From positions 62,001-126,000 of the forward strand of contig JALELM010000008.1 of the NCBI GenBank assembly GCA_022771805.1: a stretch of 64,000 nucleotides of DNA, in the 5' to 3' direction. The position numbers and the translations under genes are program-made. Source of the DNA: Veillonellaceae bacterium (GTDB lineage: Bacteria; Bacillota; Negativicutes; Veillonellales; Negativicoccaceae). Under the pieces are notes generated by a model. It had not been told where the DNA came from and did not search any database. It was given only the letters and a program-made list of their open reading frames with translations. Below are positions 26,921-35,762 of this stretch, in pieces (the first letter of the stretch is position 1; each line of letters opens with the position of its first letter).

Positions 26921-28633
26921 ATGTTAGCATCGCAAATGTACAGTCCGACGCTGCGGGAAGTGCCCGCCGATGCGGAGGTGGTCAGCCATCAGTTGATGTT
27001 GAGAGCGGGGTTTATCCGCCGGATCGGCGCCGGTATCTACACATACTTGCCGTTGGCCTGGCGCACGTTACGCAAGATTGAAGCCATCGTGCGCGAGGAA
27101 ATGGATGCCGTCGGCGGTCAGGAAATTCTGATGCCGATTGTGCAGCCCGCGGAAATTTGGCAGGAAACGGGACGTTGGAATGTCTACGGCGAAGAGATGT
27201 TTCGCCTGACGGATCGGCATCAGCGGCATTTCTGTCTGGCGCCCACGCATGAAGAATTGGTGACTACGTTGGTAAAAGCGGATGTCACTTCGTACAAGCA
27301 GGTGCCGCTGACACTGTACCAGATTCAGAATAAATATCGAGACGAAGTACGGCCGCGTTTCGGCTTGATGCGCAGCCGGGAATTCATCATGAAAGACGCG
27401 TATTCGTTCCATACGGATACGGACTCGCTGGCCAAAACATACCAGGATATGTACGATGCATACAGTCGGATTTTCACCCGCTGCGGACTCTATTTCCGTC
27501 CGGTGGAAGCCGACTCCGGGGCGATCGGCGGCAGCGGTTCGCATGAATTTATGGTGTTGGCGCAGTCCGGCGAGGCGGCAGTGGTGCATTGCTCGCAGTG
27601 CGACTATGCGGCGAATCTGGAGGTGGCGATCCCGACAGCGGTGCCGGTGAACCCGACCGAACCGGCGGGCGAATTGGAAGAGGTGGCGACACCGGGGATG
27701 AATACCATCCAAGCGTTGGTGGACGGGCTGCAGATCCCGGTGATACAGACGATCAAAGCGGTCGCCTACGCCGCCGGCGAGACCGTGGTGCTTGTCATGG
27801 TGCCCGGGGATGCGGAAGTAAATGAGGTGCATGTCGCGGGGCTGTTCGGTGAAGTGGAATTGCCGCCGGCAAGTGAAGAAGCCTTGCACGCGCTCGGTTT
27901 TGCGCCGGGGTATATGAGCCCGGTGGGGATTGCGCCGAGCGATAACTTGGTCGTTTTGGTCGATCCGACCGTAATGAATATGAATGATGCGGTTTGCGGT
28001 GCCAATCGCAAGGATGTGCATTACCGCCATGTGTCGCCGCAACGGGATTTCAAGAACGTGCGGGTCGAGTCGGTTCGCTTGCTGCACGAAACGGACGGCT
28101 GTCCGCACTGTGGCGGCAAGGTCTCGATCGATCGCGGGATCGAAGTCGGTCAGGTATTTAAGTTGGGCACGAAGTACAGTGAAGCGCTCGGTGCCACCGT
28201 CCTCGATGCCGACGGGAAATCCGTGCCGCTGATCATGGGCTGCTACGGGGTCGGCGTTTCGCGGACGATGGCGGCTTCCATCGAACAGAACCATGACGAC
28301 GACGGGATCATTTGGCCGGCGGCCATTGCGCCGTATGAAGTCGTGGTCGTGCCGGCGAACGCGAAAGATGAAGTGCAATTTGCGGCGGCGCGCGAGTTGT
28401 ATGACGATCTTTCCGCTGCGGGCGTGGAAACGGTCCTGGACGACCGCCGGGAGCGAGCCGGCATCAAATTTAAGGATGCGGATCTGATCGGTTACCCGCT
28501 GCGGGTGACGGTCGGCAAGCATTTTGCCGAAGACGGTCAAGTCGAGCTCAAAGTACGCAAGACGGGTGTGGTGGAAACGTTGCCGCCGACCGCCGTCGTA
28601 GAGCGTGTACGGGAATTGTTGCGGGAACTCTAA
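26921..28633 (+). CDS. proS: Prolyl-tRNA synthetase (bacterial type with editing domain)
   Basis: ProS charges tRNA-Pro. The 570-residue class II enzyme has motif 1 in the N-terminal region, motif 2 around YRDEVRPRFGLMRSREFIMKDAYSFH, the INS editing domain (about residues 225-400) that clears Ala-tRNA-Pro, motif 3 GCYGVGVSRTMAASIEQNHDDDGIIWP, and the anticodon-binding domain at the end. I place the start at ATG 26921 because AGGGGG (26908-26913) is seven bases away; ATG 26915 would be one base away. No T-box leader is present; it is transcribed with ispG. A terminator follows. Confidence 0.97.
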   Translation: MLASQMYSPTLREVPADAEVVSHQLMLRAGFIRRIGAGIYTYLPLAWRTLRKIEAIVREEMDAVGGQEILMPIVQPAEIWQETGRWNVYGEEMFRLTDRHQRHFCLAPTHEELVTTLVKADVTSYKQVPLTLYQIQNKYRDEVRPRFGLMRSREFIMKDAYSFHTDTDSLAKTYQDMYDAYSRIFTRCGLYFRPVEADSGAIGGSGSHEFMVLAQSGEAAVVHCSQCDYAANLEVAIPTAVPVNPTEPAGELEEVATPGMNTIQALVDGLQIPVIQTIKAVAYAAGETVVLVMVPGDAEVNEVHVAGLFGEVELPPASEEALHALGFAPGYMSPVGIAPSDNLVVLVDPTVMNMNDAVCGANRKDVHYRHVSPQRDFKNVRVESVRLLHETDGCPHCGGKVSIDRGIEVGQVFKLGTKYSEALGATVLDADGKSVPLIMGCYGVGVSRTMAASIEQNHDDDGIIWPAAIAPYEVVVVPANAKDEVQFAAARELYDDLSAAGVETVLDDRRERAGIKFKDADLIGYPLRVTVGKHFAEDGQVELKVRKTGVVETLPPTAVVERVRELLREL

Positions 28634-28639
28634 CATACC

Positions 28640-28672
28640 AAAAGCGTTGCTCACGGAGCAGCGCTTTTGTTG
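28640..28672 (+). terminator. Rho-independent terminator after proS
   Basis: AAAAGCGTTGCTC (28640-28652) pairs with GAGCAGCGCTTTT (28656-28668), one T-G wobble, loop ACG, then a T-rich run. Confidence 0.85.
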
Positions 28673-28702
28673 TGTGCGCCGGGAAACGACATAGCGGATC
28701 TA

Positions 28703-28711
28703 TGTTATAAT
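28703..28711 (+). promoter_or_regulatory. Extended -10 promoter of the U32 peptidase gene
   Basis: TG-T-TATAAT at 28703-28711 is an extended -10 element; no good -35 is seen. The start would be near 28718, giving a leader of about 15 bases with AGAGGTGA before the ATG. Confidence 0.65.
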
Positions 28712-28732
28712 TAAATGATAAGAGGTGAAACA

Positions 28733-31138
28733 ATGGAATTATTAGCACCGGCCGGCTCGATTCGGCATTTGCGTGCGGCATTGGATGCCGGTGCGGATGC
28801 GGTCTATCTCGGCGGGAAATCATTCAATGCCAGACGCAGTGCGGTGAATTTTACCTTGGCGGAACTGGCGGAAGCAACGGAATTGTGTCACGTATACGCG
28901 GCAGCCGTGTACGTGACTCTAAATATTTTATTGGGAGATTCGGAACTGCAGTCGCTGGCGGAGTACGTTGCGACGTTGGAACGGATCGGCGTCGATGCCG
29001 TGATCGTGCAGGATATCGGCGTGGCGGAGGCGGTTCGTCGCGCGGCGCCCGCGTTGCCCCTTCATGCCAGTACGCAGATGACGGTGAGCGATTTGGCCGG
29101 GGTACGTTTTCTGGCTACGCAGGGGTTTACCCGGGTGGTGCTTGCGCGGGAATTGTCCTTGGCGGAAGTATGCGCCATTGCCCGGCAAAGCCCGATAGAA
29201 ATCGAAGTGTTCATCCACGGCGCGATTTGCGTTTCCTATTCCGGGCAATGCCTGATGAGCAGCATGGCCGGAGCGCGCAGCGGGAACCGCGGCGCATGCG
29301 CGCAGCCTTGCCGCTTGCCGTATGAGTTGGTGAAGAACGGCACAACGGTAGTGAATCCCGAGCAGGAAAAATACATTCTCAGTCCGAAAGACATGATCTC
29401 GGCGGCCGAGTTGCAGGATTTGGCGGCGGCCGGCGTGGCCTCGCTCAAGATCGAAGGACGGATGAAGGAGATTTCCTATGTCCGGCAGGTGGTCGGCACC
29501 TATCGGGAACTGCTGGCCGGAAGTTGCGCGCCGGCAGCGGCTGAAAAACGTTTGGCAAACGGCTTCAATCGCGGTTTTACCGAAGATTATTGGCATGATA
29601 CGGTCGGGCGAACGACACTGACGGCATTTGCACCGAATCGGCACGGCCGCGTTATCGGCAAATTGCGGGAGTATGAGAAATCGAGCGGCACGGCGATTTT
29701 TCGCTTGCACGATGCGGTGCCGGCAGCGGGGATTGCCAAGTATGTGACACAAGCAGGCGGGTTTGCGTATTTCGACTTGCAGGCCGCCGGTGCCATCCGC
29801 AAGGGGGATACCCTGCAGGTGCGGACGGAGGAGCGGCCGTTGTTCGGTACGGAGTTGTATTGGCAAGACGACATGGCGCAAACGGCAGCCGGCGAAATGA
29901 AACATATGCAAAATAAGATTCCCTTGCGGCTGGCGGTAACGGCAACGATCGGTGAGCCTTTGCGGCTGCGACTGACGGATCCGGAAGGGAATACGGCGGA
30001 GATCACGGCGGATTATGTCGTGCCGGCGGCGAAGAACCGTCCGACGGATGTGGCGACCGTGCGGGAACAGTTGCAACGTTTGGGCAACACTCCGTTTGCT
30101 TTGGCGGAACTCACGCTGACGGACGGGGAATACATGCTCCCGAAGTCCGTCCTGAACGGCTTACGCACGGCAGGAATTGCCCGTTTGACGGAACTTCGCC
30201 GGGAGCGTTATGAAGAACGGCGGGTCGCAGCGGGAACCAGGATCGAGGCGGAGTATATGCCGCGTCGGTATCAAACGGCGGACAGTCTCAGCATCCGTGC
30301 GCGCAGCGAAGAGGAGGTTCGCCTTGCGTTAGCCGCCGGCGTAAAGGAAATAATTTACGGTGGCGACTCCTATGATCGGCGGCGTTATCGTGCGACCGAT
30401 TACTGCCGGGCGGTCGCGTTGTGCCGGGAATACGGTGCGGCCTGCGGGCTCGCAACGCCTCGCATCGTGCGCGAAAAAGAAGCGGCGCAAGCGGTGGCGG
30501 ACTTACGGGAGATGATCGGCGCCGAACCCGATTTCCTGTACATACACTCCTACGGCGATCTGCAACGTTTGCACGAAGCCGGTACGGATATTCCTTTCGT
30601 GGTGGCGGCTTCGCTGAACGTGTTCAATGCGGCGGCATTGAAGTTTTGGCGGCGGCAGGGGGCGTCGCGCGTTACCTTGTCGCAGGAACTCAATTATAAT
30701 CAAATCGCAGCTTTGGCGCGCTCCGGTAATATGCCGGTGGAGGTGTTTGCCGCCGGGCGCACGGAAGTAATGGTGACGGAGAACTGCGTGATCAATGCCT
30801 ATGAAAACGGCGAGCCGAAGCGGCGGTGTCCGGGTTCATGCCGGCACGCCGATTATGTATTGCGAGACCGATTGCAGCAGGAGTTTCCGCTGGTGACAGA
30901 TCAATTTTGCCGCCTGCATATTTTGAACAGCTATACCACGGATATATTGCCCTATGCGGAGCGCTTGCGCCGGGCGGGTGTTGCGGCCTTGCAACTGGAT
31001 GCCGGCAGTCTGCCGCGGGCGGAACTGCACGCGATCATCGCCGCCTATCGGGAGGAATGGCGGGAAAGCACCGGTCGCAAGACGGCGGGAAGCTGGCGGC
31101 AGTTTACCCGGGGGCATTTGAACAGAGGAATTGTCTGA
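28733..31138 (+). CDS. U32-family peptidase / 23S rRNA hydroxylation-type protein (DUF3656)
   Basis: An 801-residue member of the collagenase-like U32 family. The N-terminal TIM-barrel-like domain shows LLAPAGSIRHLRAALDAGADAVYLGG and the signature EVFIHGAICVSYSGQCLMSS with the cysteines in RGACAQPCR; a second DUF3656 half repeats similar elements. The family includes RlhA, which hydroxylates 23S rRNA C2501, TrhP, which acts on tRNA U34, and proteins annotated as collagenases; the two-part layout here is closest to the RlhA type. The start ATG 28733 has AAGAGGTGA upstream. The stop shares a base with mutS2 (TGATG). Confidence 0.88.
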   Translation: MELLAPAGSIRHLRAALDAGADAVYLGGKSFNARRSAVNFTLAELAEATELCHVYAAAVYVTLNILLGDSELQSLAEYVATLERIGVDAVIVQDIGVAEAVRRAAPALPLHASTQMTVSDLAGVRFLATQGFTRVVLARELSLAEVCAIARQSPIEIEVFIHGAICVSYSGQCLMSSMAGARSGNRGACAQPCRLPYELVKNGTTVVNPEQEKYILSPKDMISAAELQDLAAAGVASLKIEGRMKEISYVRQVVGTYRELLAGSCAPAAAEKRLANGFNRGFTEDYWHDTVGRTTLTAFAPNRHGRVIGKLREYEKSSGTAIFRLHDAVPAAGIAKYVTQAGGFAYFDLQAAGAIRKGDTLQVRTEERPLFGTELYWQDDMAQTAAGEMKHMQNKIPLRLAVTATIGEPLRLRLTDPEGNTAEITADYVVPAAKNRPTDVATVREQLQRLGNTPFALAELTLTDGEYMLPKSVLNGLRTAGIARLTELRRERYEERRVAAGTRIEAEYMPRRYQTADSLSIRARSEEEVRLALAAGVKEIIYGGDSYDRRRYRATDYCRAVALCREYGAACGLATPRIVREKEAAQAVADLREMIGAEPDFLYIHSYGDLQRLHEAGTDIPFVVAASLNVFNAAALKFWRRQGASRVTLSQELNYNQIAALARSGNMPVEVFAAGRTEVMVTENCVINAYENGEPKRRCPGSCRHADYVLRDRLQQEFPLVTDQFCRLHILNSYTTDILPYAERLRRAGVAALQLDAGSLPRAELHAIIAAYREEWRESTGRKTAGSWRQFTRGHLNRGIV

Positions 31139-33489
31139 TGGAAATAAAAACTTTAACCGCGCTGGATTTTCAGGAAATACAGCAACTGCTGGCGGCGGAA
31201 TGCGATTCGCTCGGAGCCAAGGAAGCGGCGCTGGCAGCATGGCCGTTGCGTGATGCGGCGGCGGTACAGGAGCTTCTCGACCGCACCGAAGAAGCGTACC
31301 GCTTACTCCTGGACAGGGGCGGCTGCTCCTTCGCCGGGCTGCGGACGATTGCGGCGGCGGTGGAACGGGCAGAAAAGGAAGCGATTCTCGCGCCGCAGGA
31401 ATGCTTGGATATCGCGCGTTCGCTGGCCGTTTATGAAGATATCGGCGCATATTTCCGGGAAGCGGCGGAGGACGCGCCGAAATTGGCGGCGACGGCGGCG
31501 GAAATTACACCGTTGCCGCAGTTGCGGCGGCTGCTGGAACGCGTTTTCGATGAGCGCGGCCGCATACAGGATTCCGCCTCCGTGCAACTGGGGCGTTTGC
31601 GGGCGAAACAGGCACGCTTGCAGGAACGTATCAAACGGGAAATGAACTCCCTGATCCAACAGCGCGAAGTCGGCAAGGTTTTGCAGGAAGCGCTCGTCAC
31701 CTTGCGCAACGAACGATATGTCGTGCCGGTGAAAGCGGAATACCGCTATGCCTTGCCGGGAATTGTGCACGATCGTTCGGCGACGGGACAGACACTGTAT
31801 ATCGAGCCGATGGTATCCGTCGAACTGAATAATGATCTGCAGGAAGCGGCACTGGCGGAACGAGAAGAAATCAAGCGGATTCTGGTGGAGATCACCGCCG
31901 CAGTCGCCCGTGATGCACAGGCGCTGCTGGCGAATGCGGCCGCTGCCGCCGAACTGGACTTGGTGACGGCACGCGGCAAATTGGCGCATAATCTGCGGGC
32001 GGTGCGGGCACAGGAGACGGCGCACATGATCCGTCTGGAACAGGCGCGCCATCCGCTCTTGCCGCCGGCGACGGCGGTGCCGATCGATGTCCGCATCGGC
32101 GACGGGTATCGTATTTTGGTCGTAACCGGTTCCAATACGGGCGGGAAAACCGTGGCGTTGAAGACGACGGGACTGCTGGCCGCCATGAATCAGGCCGGCT
32201 TGTTTATACCGGCCGCACCGGGCGCGGCGTTGCCGGTGTTTGAAAACATTTGGGTCAGTATCGGCGACGAGCAGAATATGGCGGAAAATCTGTCTACATT
32301 TTCAGGTCATATGCGGCGGATTGTGACGATCATGGACGCCTCCGGCGAACGGGATTTGGTGTTGCTGGACGAGTTGGGTTCGGGAACGGATCCTGTGGAA
32401 GGCGCGGCACTGGCCATCGCCGTTTTGGATTATTTCTGGGAACGCGGTGCGCTGGCCATGGTCACCACGCATTACAGCGAGTTGAAGCAGTACGTATACA
32501 CACATACGGGCATGGAAAATGCACATGTGGAATTCGACGAAAAAACGCTCACGCCGACATACCATTTGCATATCGGCATCGCCGGAAACAGTCAGGCGCT
32601 GAATATCACTCGCCGTCTGGGCATGAACGAGGCGGTGCTGGCTCGTGCGGAAGCGTTGAAGCAGGAGTCCGCTTTTTATGAAATGGAACAGGTGCTTGCC
32701 GAGCTGAACGAGAAGCGCAAGGAAATGACAAGGCAGGAAGAGCATCTGCAGGGAGAAATTCGCAAAGCGGAACGCGCGCATGCCAAGTGGGATGCCGAGC
32801 GGCGTGAATTGGCGGAAAAGAAGCGCGAAATTCTTGAAAAAACTCGCAACGATGCAAGACAAATGAAGAGGGAATTGCGCGTACAGGCGGAACAAATTAT
32901 CAAGGATTTGAAAAAATCAGCCAAAGAAGCCGCGGCGGGCAGCGTTTCCGCGGTGGCGGAAACCCGCCGTCGCATTGACGATATGGAAATTCCTGCCGGC
33001 GAAGAGCGGGCGAAAATTCCGCTGCGTAAACTGCAGGCGGGACGACAGGTATATGTCGATACCTTGGAAAAGATCGGCACGATTGTCGCCGTGCGCGGGA
33101 AAAAATTACAAGTGGAAGTGCAGGGAATGACGATTTCCGTCGAAGCCAAGCATTGCCGTGAATTGCTGCCGGGAGAAGCTCCGGCGGCGAAAGCGGCACC
33201 GGCACGCAGACCGAGCAGGAGGACGCCGCAACCGAGCCTGCGTACGGTGGAAACGTCTCTGAACATTATCGGCGAGCGGGTGGCAGATGCCGTGCCGCAG
33301 ATCGAGGCTTTTTTGGATGCCGCATTGTTGGCCGGGCTGGATTTCGTTGAGATTATTCACGGCAAAGGCACGGGCGCATTGCGGGAAGGCGTACACGAAG
33401 TGCTGCGGCGGCATGCTTACGTGAAATCTTTTGCGGTTGCCGATGCGGGGCAAGGCGGCAGCGGGGTGACGGTGGTGTATTTCAAGTGA
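31138..33489 (+). CDS. mutS2: Endonuclease MutS2
   Basis: MutS2 resembles MutS in its clamp and ATPase but has no mismatch-binding domain. Members suppress recombination and, in Bacillus, rescue collided ribosomes. The 783-residue protein has Walker A TGSNTGGKT at about residue 330, the IGDEQNMAENLSTFSGHM signature, Walker B LLDELGSGTDPVEG, a long coiled coil (about 510-600), a KOW-like segment, and a C-terminal Smr domain with IIHGKGTGALREGV. The Smr LDLIGE motif reads LNIIGE, so the usual Asp is Asn. The start at 31138 overlaps the U32 stop; an in-frame extension to 30826 lies wholly within that gene and was rejected. Confidence 0.95.
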   Translation: MEIKTLTALDFQEIQQLLAAECDSLGAKEAALAAWPLRDAAAVQELLDRTEEAYRLLLDRGGCSFAGLRTIAAAVERAEKEAILAPQECLDIARSLAVYEDIGAYFREAAEDAPKLAATAAEITPLPQLRRLLERVFDERGRIQDSASVQLGRLRAKQARLQERIKREMNSLIQQREVGKVLQEALVTLRNERYVVPVKAEYRYALPGIVHDRSATGQTLYIEPMVSVELNNDLQEAALAEREEIKRILVEITAAVARDAQALLANAAAAAELDLVTARGKLAHNLRAVRAQETAHMIRLEQARHPLLPPATAVPIDVRIGDGYRILVVTGSNTGGKTVALKTTGLLAAMNQAGLFIPAAPGAALPVFENIWVSIGDEQNMAENLSTFSGHMRRIVTIMDASGERDLVLLDELGSGTDPVEGAALAIAVLDYFWERGALAMVTTHYSELKQYVYTHTGMENAHVEFDEKTLTPTYHLHIGIAGNSQALNITRRLGMNEAVLARAEALKQESAFYEMEQVLAELNEKRKEMTRQEEHLQGEIRKAERAHAKWDAERRELAEKKREILEKTRNDARQMKRELRVQAEQIIKDLKKSAKEAAAGSVSAVAETRRRIDDMEIPAGEERAKIPLRKLQAGRQVYVDTLEKIGTIVAVRGKKLQVEVQGMTISVEAKHCRELLPGEAPAAKAAPARRPSRRTPQPSLRTVETSLNIIGERVADAVPQIEAFLDAALLAGLDFVEIIHGKGTGALREGVHEVLRRHAYVKSFAVADAGQGGSGVTVVYFK

Positions 33490-33536
33490 CGGAGACGGTA
33501 TCCGGAGAAACGAAACAGACAACGGAGACGCAAAGC

Positions 33537-34466
33537 ATGGCGACGAAAGCCGTTAAATGGCTTTTACGCTTGAGCGGCGTGAAGGCGCTGACGGATTGGA
33601 CCGACGGCGATATTCTCAGCTGGGTGATCAGCAAAGACCTGGTGTGGGATGCCGAGGTGCCGCGCTGGTTGGAGTTGCGCCATTCGGTCGCCGAAGAAAG
33701 AACGGTCTCGGGGCGTTTTATACGCTGCCGTTCGCGGCAGGCGGCACCGACGACGGGCTACGTGTTTTATTTGCACGGCGGCGGTTTTTTGATGGAAATG
33801 TACTTTTTGTACTGGCTTTTTATCGGACGTTTGCTATCCGCCATGCCTTGCGAAGTGGCGGTACCCCTGTATCCGCTTTTACCCGAAGCGGACATGGATG
33901 CGGCGTATGCGGATGTACTCGCTTCCTACTTGGCTTGGGCGGAGCGGATACCGCCGGACGTTCCGATCCACTTGATCGGGGACTCCTCGGGCTGTGCATT
34001 GGCGTTGCGCTTGGCACAGGAGCTGCGTGATACGGGACGTCGCGGGGCGGCGAATGTGGTGCTGATTTCGCCTTGGATCGACATGGAAGTCGAGCAGAAT
34101 CTGTTGCGGGATTATGAGCAACAGGATCCCTTCATTTCCGTTGCGGCGCTCAAGCATTGCGCGGAGTTGACGGTGCCGTCCCGCGCTTATGCCGAACCGC
34201 GGTACAGTCCCGTGTACGGCGACCTGCATGATCTCGGTCGCCTGACCGTTTATACGGGGACGGCGGATACGCTGTATCCGGATGCCCGCGCCCTGTACAG
34301 TAAAGCGAAAAGTACGGGCGTGCCGATAAATTATTATGAACATCGCAATATGTTTCATATTTATCCGCATTTTCCTATCCGGGAAGGCATCCTTGCCTTT
34401 GATACATTGATAGAAGTACTGACCGGAAGCAAGGAAACCAAAGCGGGATTTGAAATATATTTATAA
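33537..34466 (+). CDS. Alpha/beta hydrolase, HSL-type esterase/deacetylase
   Basis: A 309-residue protein of the hormone-sensitive-lipase branch (Abhydrolase_3). It has the oxyanion HGGG at about His80, the nucleophile elbow GDSSG with Ser150, Asp244 in TADTLYPD and His274 in MFHIYP, giving a complete catalytic triad. Substrates in this branch are short acyl esters or acetylated glycans and drugs; none is indicated here. ATG 33537 has GGAG nine bases upstream and is my preferred start; a GTG at 33486 overlapping the mutS2 stop would add 17 residues. It precedes an unknown gene and the DegV/FakA pair. Confidence 0.85.
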   Translation: MATKAVKWLLRLSGVKALTDWTDGDILSWVISKDLVWDAEVPRWLELRHSVAEERTVSGRFIRCRSRQAAPTTGYVFYLHGGGFLMEMYFLYWLFIGRLLSAMPCEVAVPLYPLLPEADMDAAYADVLASYLAWAERIPPDVPIHLIGDSSGCALALRLAQELRDTGRRGAANVVLISPWIDMEVEQNLLRDYEQQDPFISVAALKHCAELTVPSRAYAEPRYSPVYGDLHDLGRLTVYTGTADTLYPDARALYSKAKSTGVPINYYEHRNMFHIYPHFPIREGILAFDTLIEVLTGSKETKAGFEIYL

Positions 34467-34475
34467 GGAGGATAT

Positions 34476-34829
34476 ATGTTCAACAATACGGAGAAGATGG
34501 TCGATGTCGCCGGTTTTCAAATTCCGGAAAGCAAGGCGGCGGAATTTGCGGCTTCGCGTGAACGCATGGCGACGGCGGCGACGGAAATACTGAAAACATT
34601 TTGCCCGAAAGTGGAACGCCGGGTTCTGGACGAAGTGTTGGGCGAAGGCGTTATCGGTTACCAGCCGAACGGCGAGGAAGAAGCTCGCATCACGCTGGAT
34701 CCCTTCGAAGTTCCGGTTATGGAAGTGGCGGTCGATCGCGGTAAACTGTTGGAGTATATATTGGCGGCGAACGGCCTGACCAAAGAATATTACGAGCACC
34801 GTAAACAGGCCTTGGCGGGCGCTGAATAG
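34476..34829 (+). CDS. Conserved-looking protein of unknown function
   Basis: A 117-residue, acidic, soluble protein with no signal peptide or membrane segment. It is predicted mainly helical with a short strand pair (ARITLDPFEVPVMEVAVD). I recognise no motif. A near-ideal AAGGAGG lies six bases before the ATG and the codon use matches neighbouring genes, so it is very likely translated, and well. It sits nine bases after the esterase gene and so probably shares its transcript. It is separated from degV by a promoter. Confidence 0.75.
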   Translation: MFNNTEKMVDVAGFQIPESKAAEFAASRERMATAATEILKTFCPKVERRVLDEVLGEGVIGYQPNGEEEARITLDPFEVPVMEVAVDRGKLLEYILAANGLTKEYYEHRKQALAGAE

Positions 34830-34838
34830 CGGTGCGCC

Positions 34839-34867
34839 TTGTTGGATACGTCAAATTATTGTAAAAT
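34839..34867 (+). promoter_or_regulatory. Probable promoter of degV-fakA
   Basis: TTGTTG (34839-34844), 17-base spacer, TAAAAT (34862-34867). The start near 34874 leaves about 43 bases before degV. Confidence 0.6.
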
Positions 34868-34916
34868 AGACCTATAAAAAATAATAATCATGGCGTATGC
34901 CGGATAGGAGATTACT

Positions 34917-35762
34917 ATGATTCATATCATTACCGATTCGACTGCCGCTCTTCCGGAGGAGTATTTGGCTCGGCATGAGAATATTCAGGTTGTCCCTCTC
35001 TATGTCATGTTGGACGGTGAATACCGTGACGAGCGCGAAGTGTCGCCGCAGGAAGTGGTCGATTTCGTGCTGGTTGCCGACGGACAGCCGAAGACCAGCC
35101 AACCTTCCGTTGCCGCATGGCAGGAAGCGATCGATGCGGTTCCCGAAACGGACGAAATCCTGATTATCACGTTGACATCAGCGGTCAGCGGTACATACCA
35201 ATCGGCCTGTATGGTTGCCAAACAGAATCCCGACCGGAAAATCACGGTGGTGGATTCGGAAACGACCAACGGCGGCCAAGCACAATTGGTATATGAAGCG
35301 GTTGCGGAGCGGGATGCCGGCAAGACATTGGAGGAGATCGTTTCCCGGCTGCGCCGAAGCATCAAGAACGGTCGGACGATGCTCATGCCGTCGAGCTTGG
35401 AATTTTTGCGGCGCGGCGGGCGGATCGGCAGAGCGGCCACGCTGCTCGGATCCATTCTGCAAGTACGGCCGATTTTGTATTTACGAGAGGATAACGAACT
35501 GGATATCCTTACGAAAGTACGAACGACGAAAAAGGCACTGGCGGAAATGAAGAAGGACGCACTCAGCCGGCCGGTGCGCGAGCTGAACGTCGCGGGAATT
35601 TTGACGGACGGCCTTTCGGCGCAGTTCCGCGACGAATTGCAGGAGGCCTTGCCGGATGTTAAGGTCACGCTGACGGAAGGCACGGCGGCCACCGCTACAC
35701 ACTTGGGACCGGGGCTGGTAGCCATTATGGTTCGCTGGCATGAGGAGGAAGAGGATGTATAA
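34917..35762 (+). CDS. DegV-family fatty-acid-binding protein (FakB-like)
   Basis: DegV proteins (FakB) bind a fatty acid and present it to the kinase FakA to make acyl-phosphate for phospholipid synthesis. The 281-residue protein starts IHIITDSTAALP, has VVPLYVMLDGEYRD, the KTSQPS loop, ITLTSAVSGTYQSA and a C-terminal GPGLVAIM motif, all typical of the two-domain fold. A GGAGA ribosome site is seven bases upstream. It overlaps the fakA start by eight bases, so binding protein and kinase are co-expressed, which supports the functional assignment. Confidence 0.92.
   Translation: MIHIITDSTAALPEEYLARHENIQVVPLYVMLDGEYRDEREVSPQEVVDFVLVADGQPKTSQPSVAAWQEAIDAVPETDEILIITLTSAVSGTYQSACMVAKQNPDRKITVVDSETTNGGQAQLVYEAVAERDAGKTLEEIVSRLRRSIKNGRTMLMPSSLEFLRRGGRIGRAATLLGSILQVRPILYLREDNELDILTKVRTTKKALAEMKKDALSRPVRELNVAGILTDGLSAQFRDELQEALPDVKVTLTEGTAATATHLGPGLVAIMVRWHEEEEDV

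Noticed and set aside
30826-31137. N-terminal extension of mutS2
   Set aside because: The extension lies wholly within the U32 peptidase gene in another frame, and the family start aligns at 31138.
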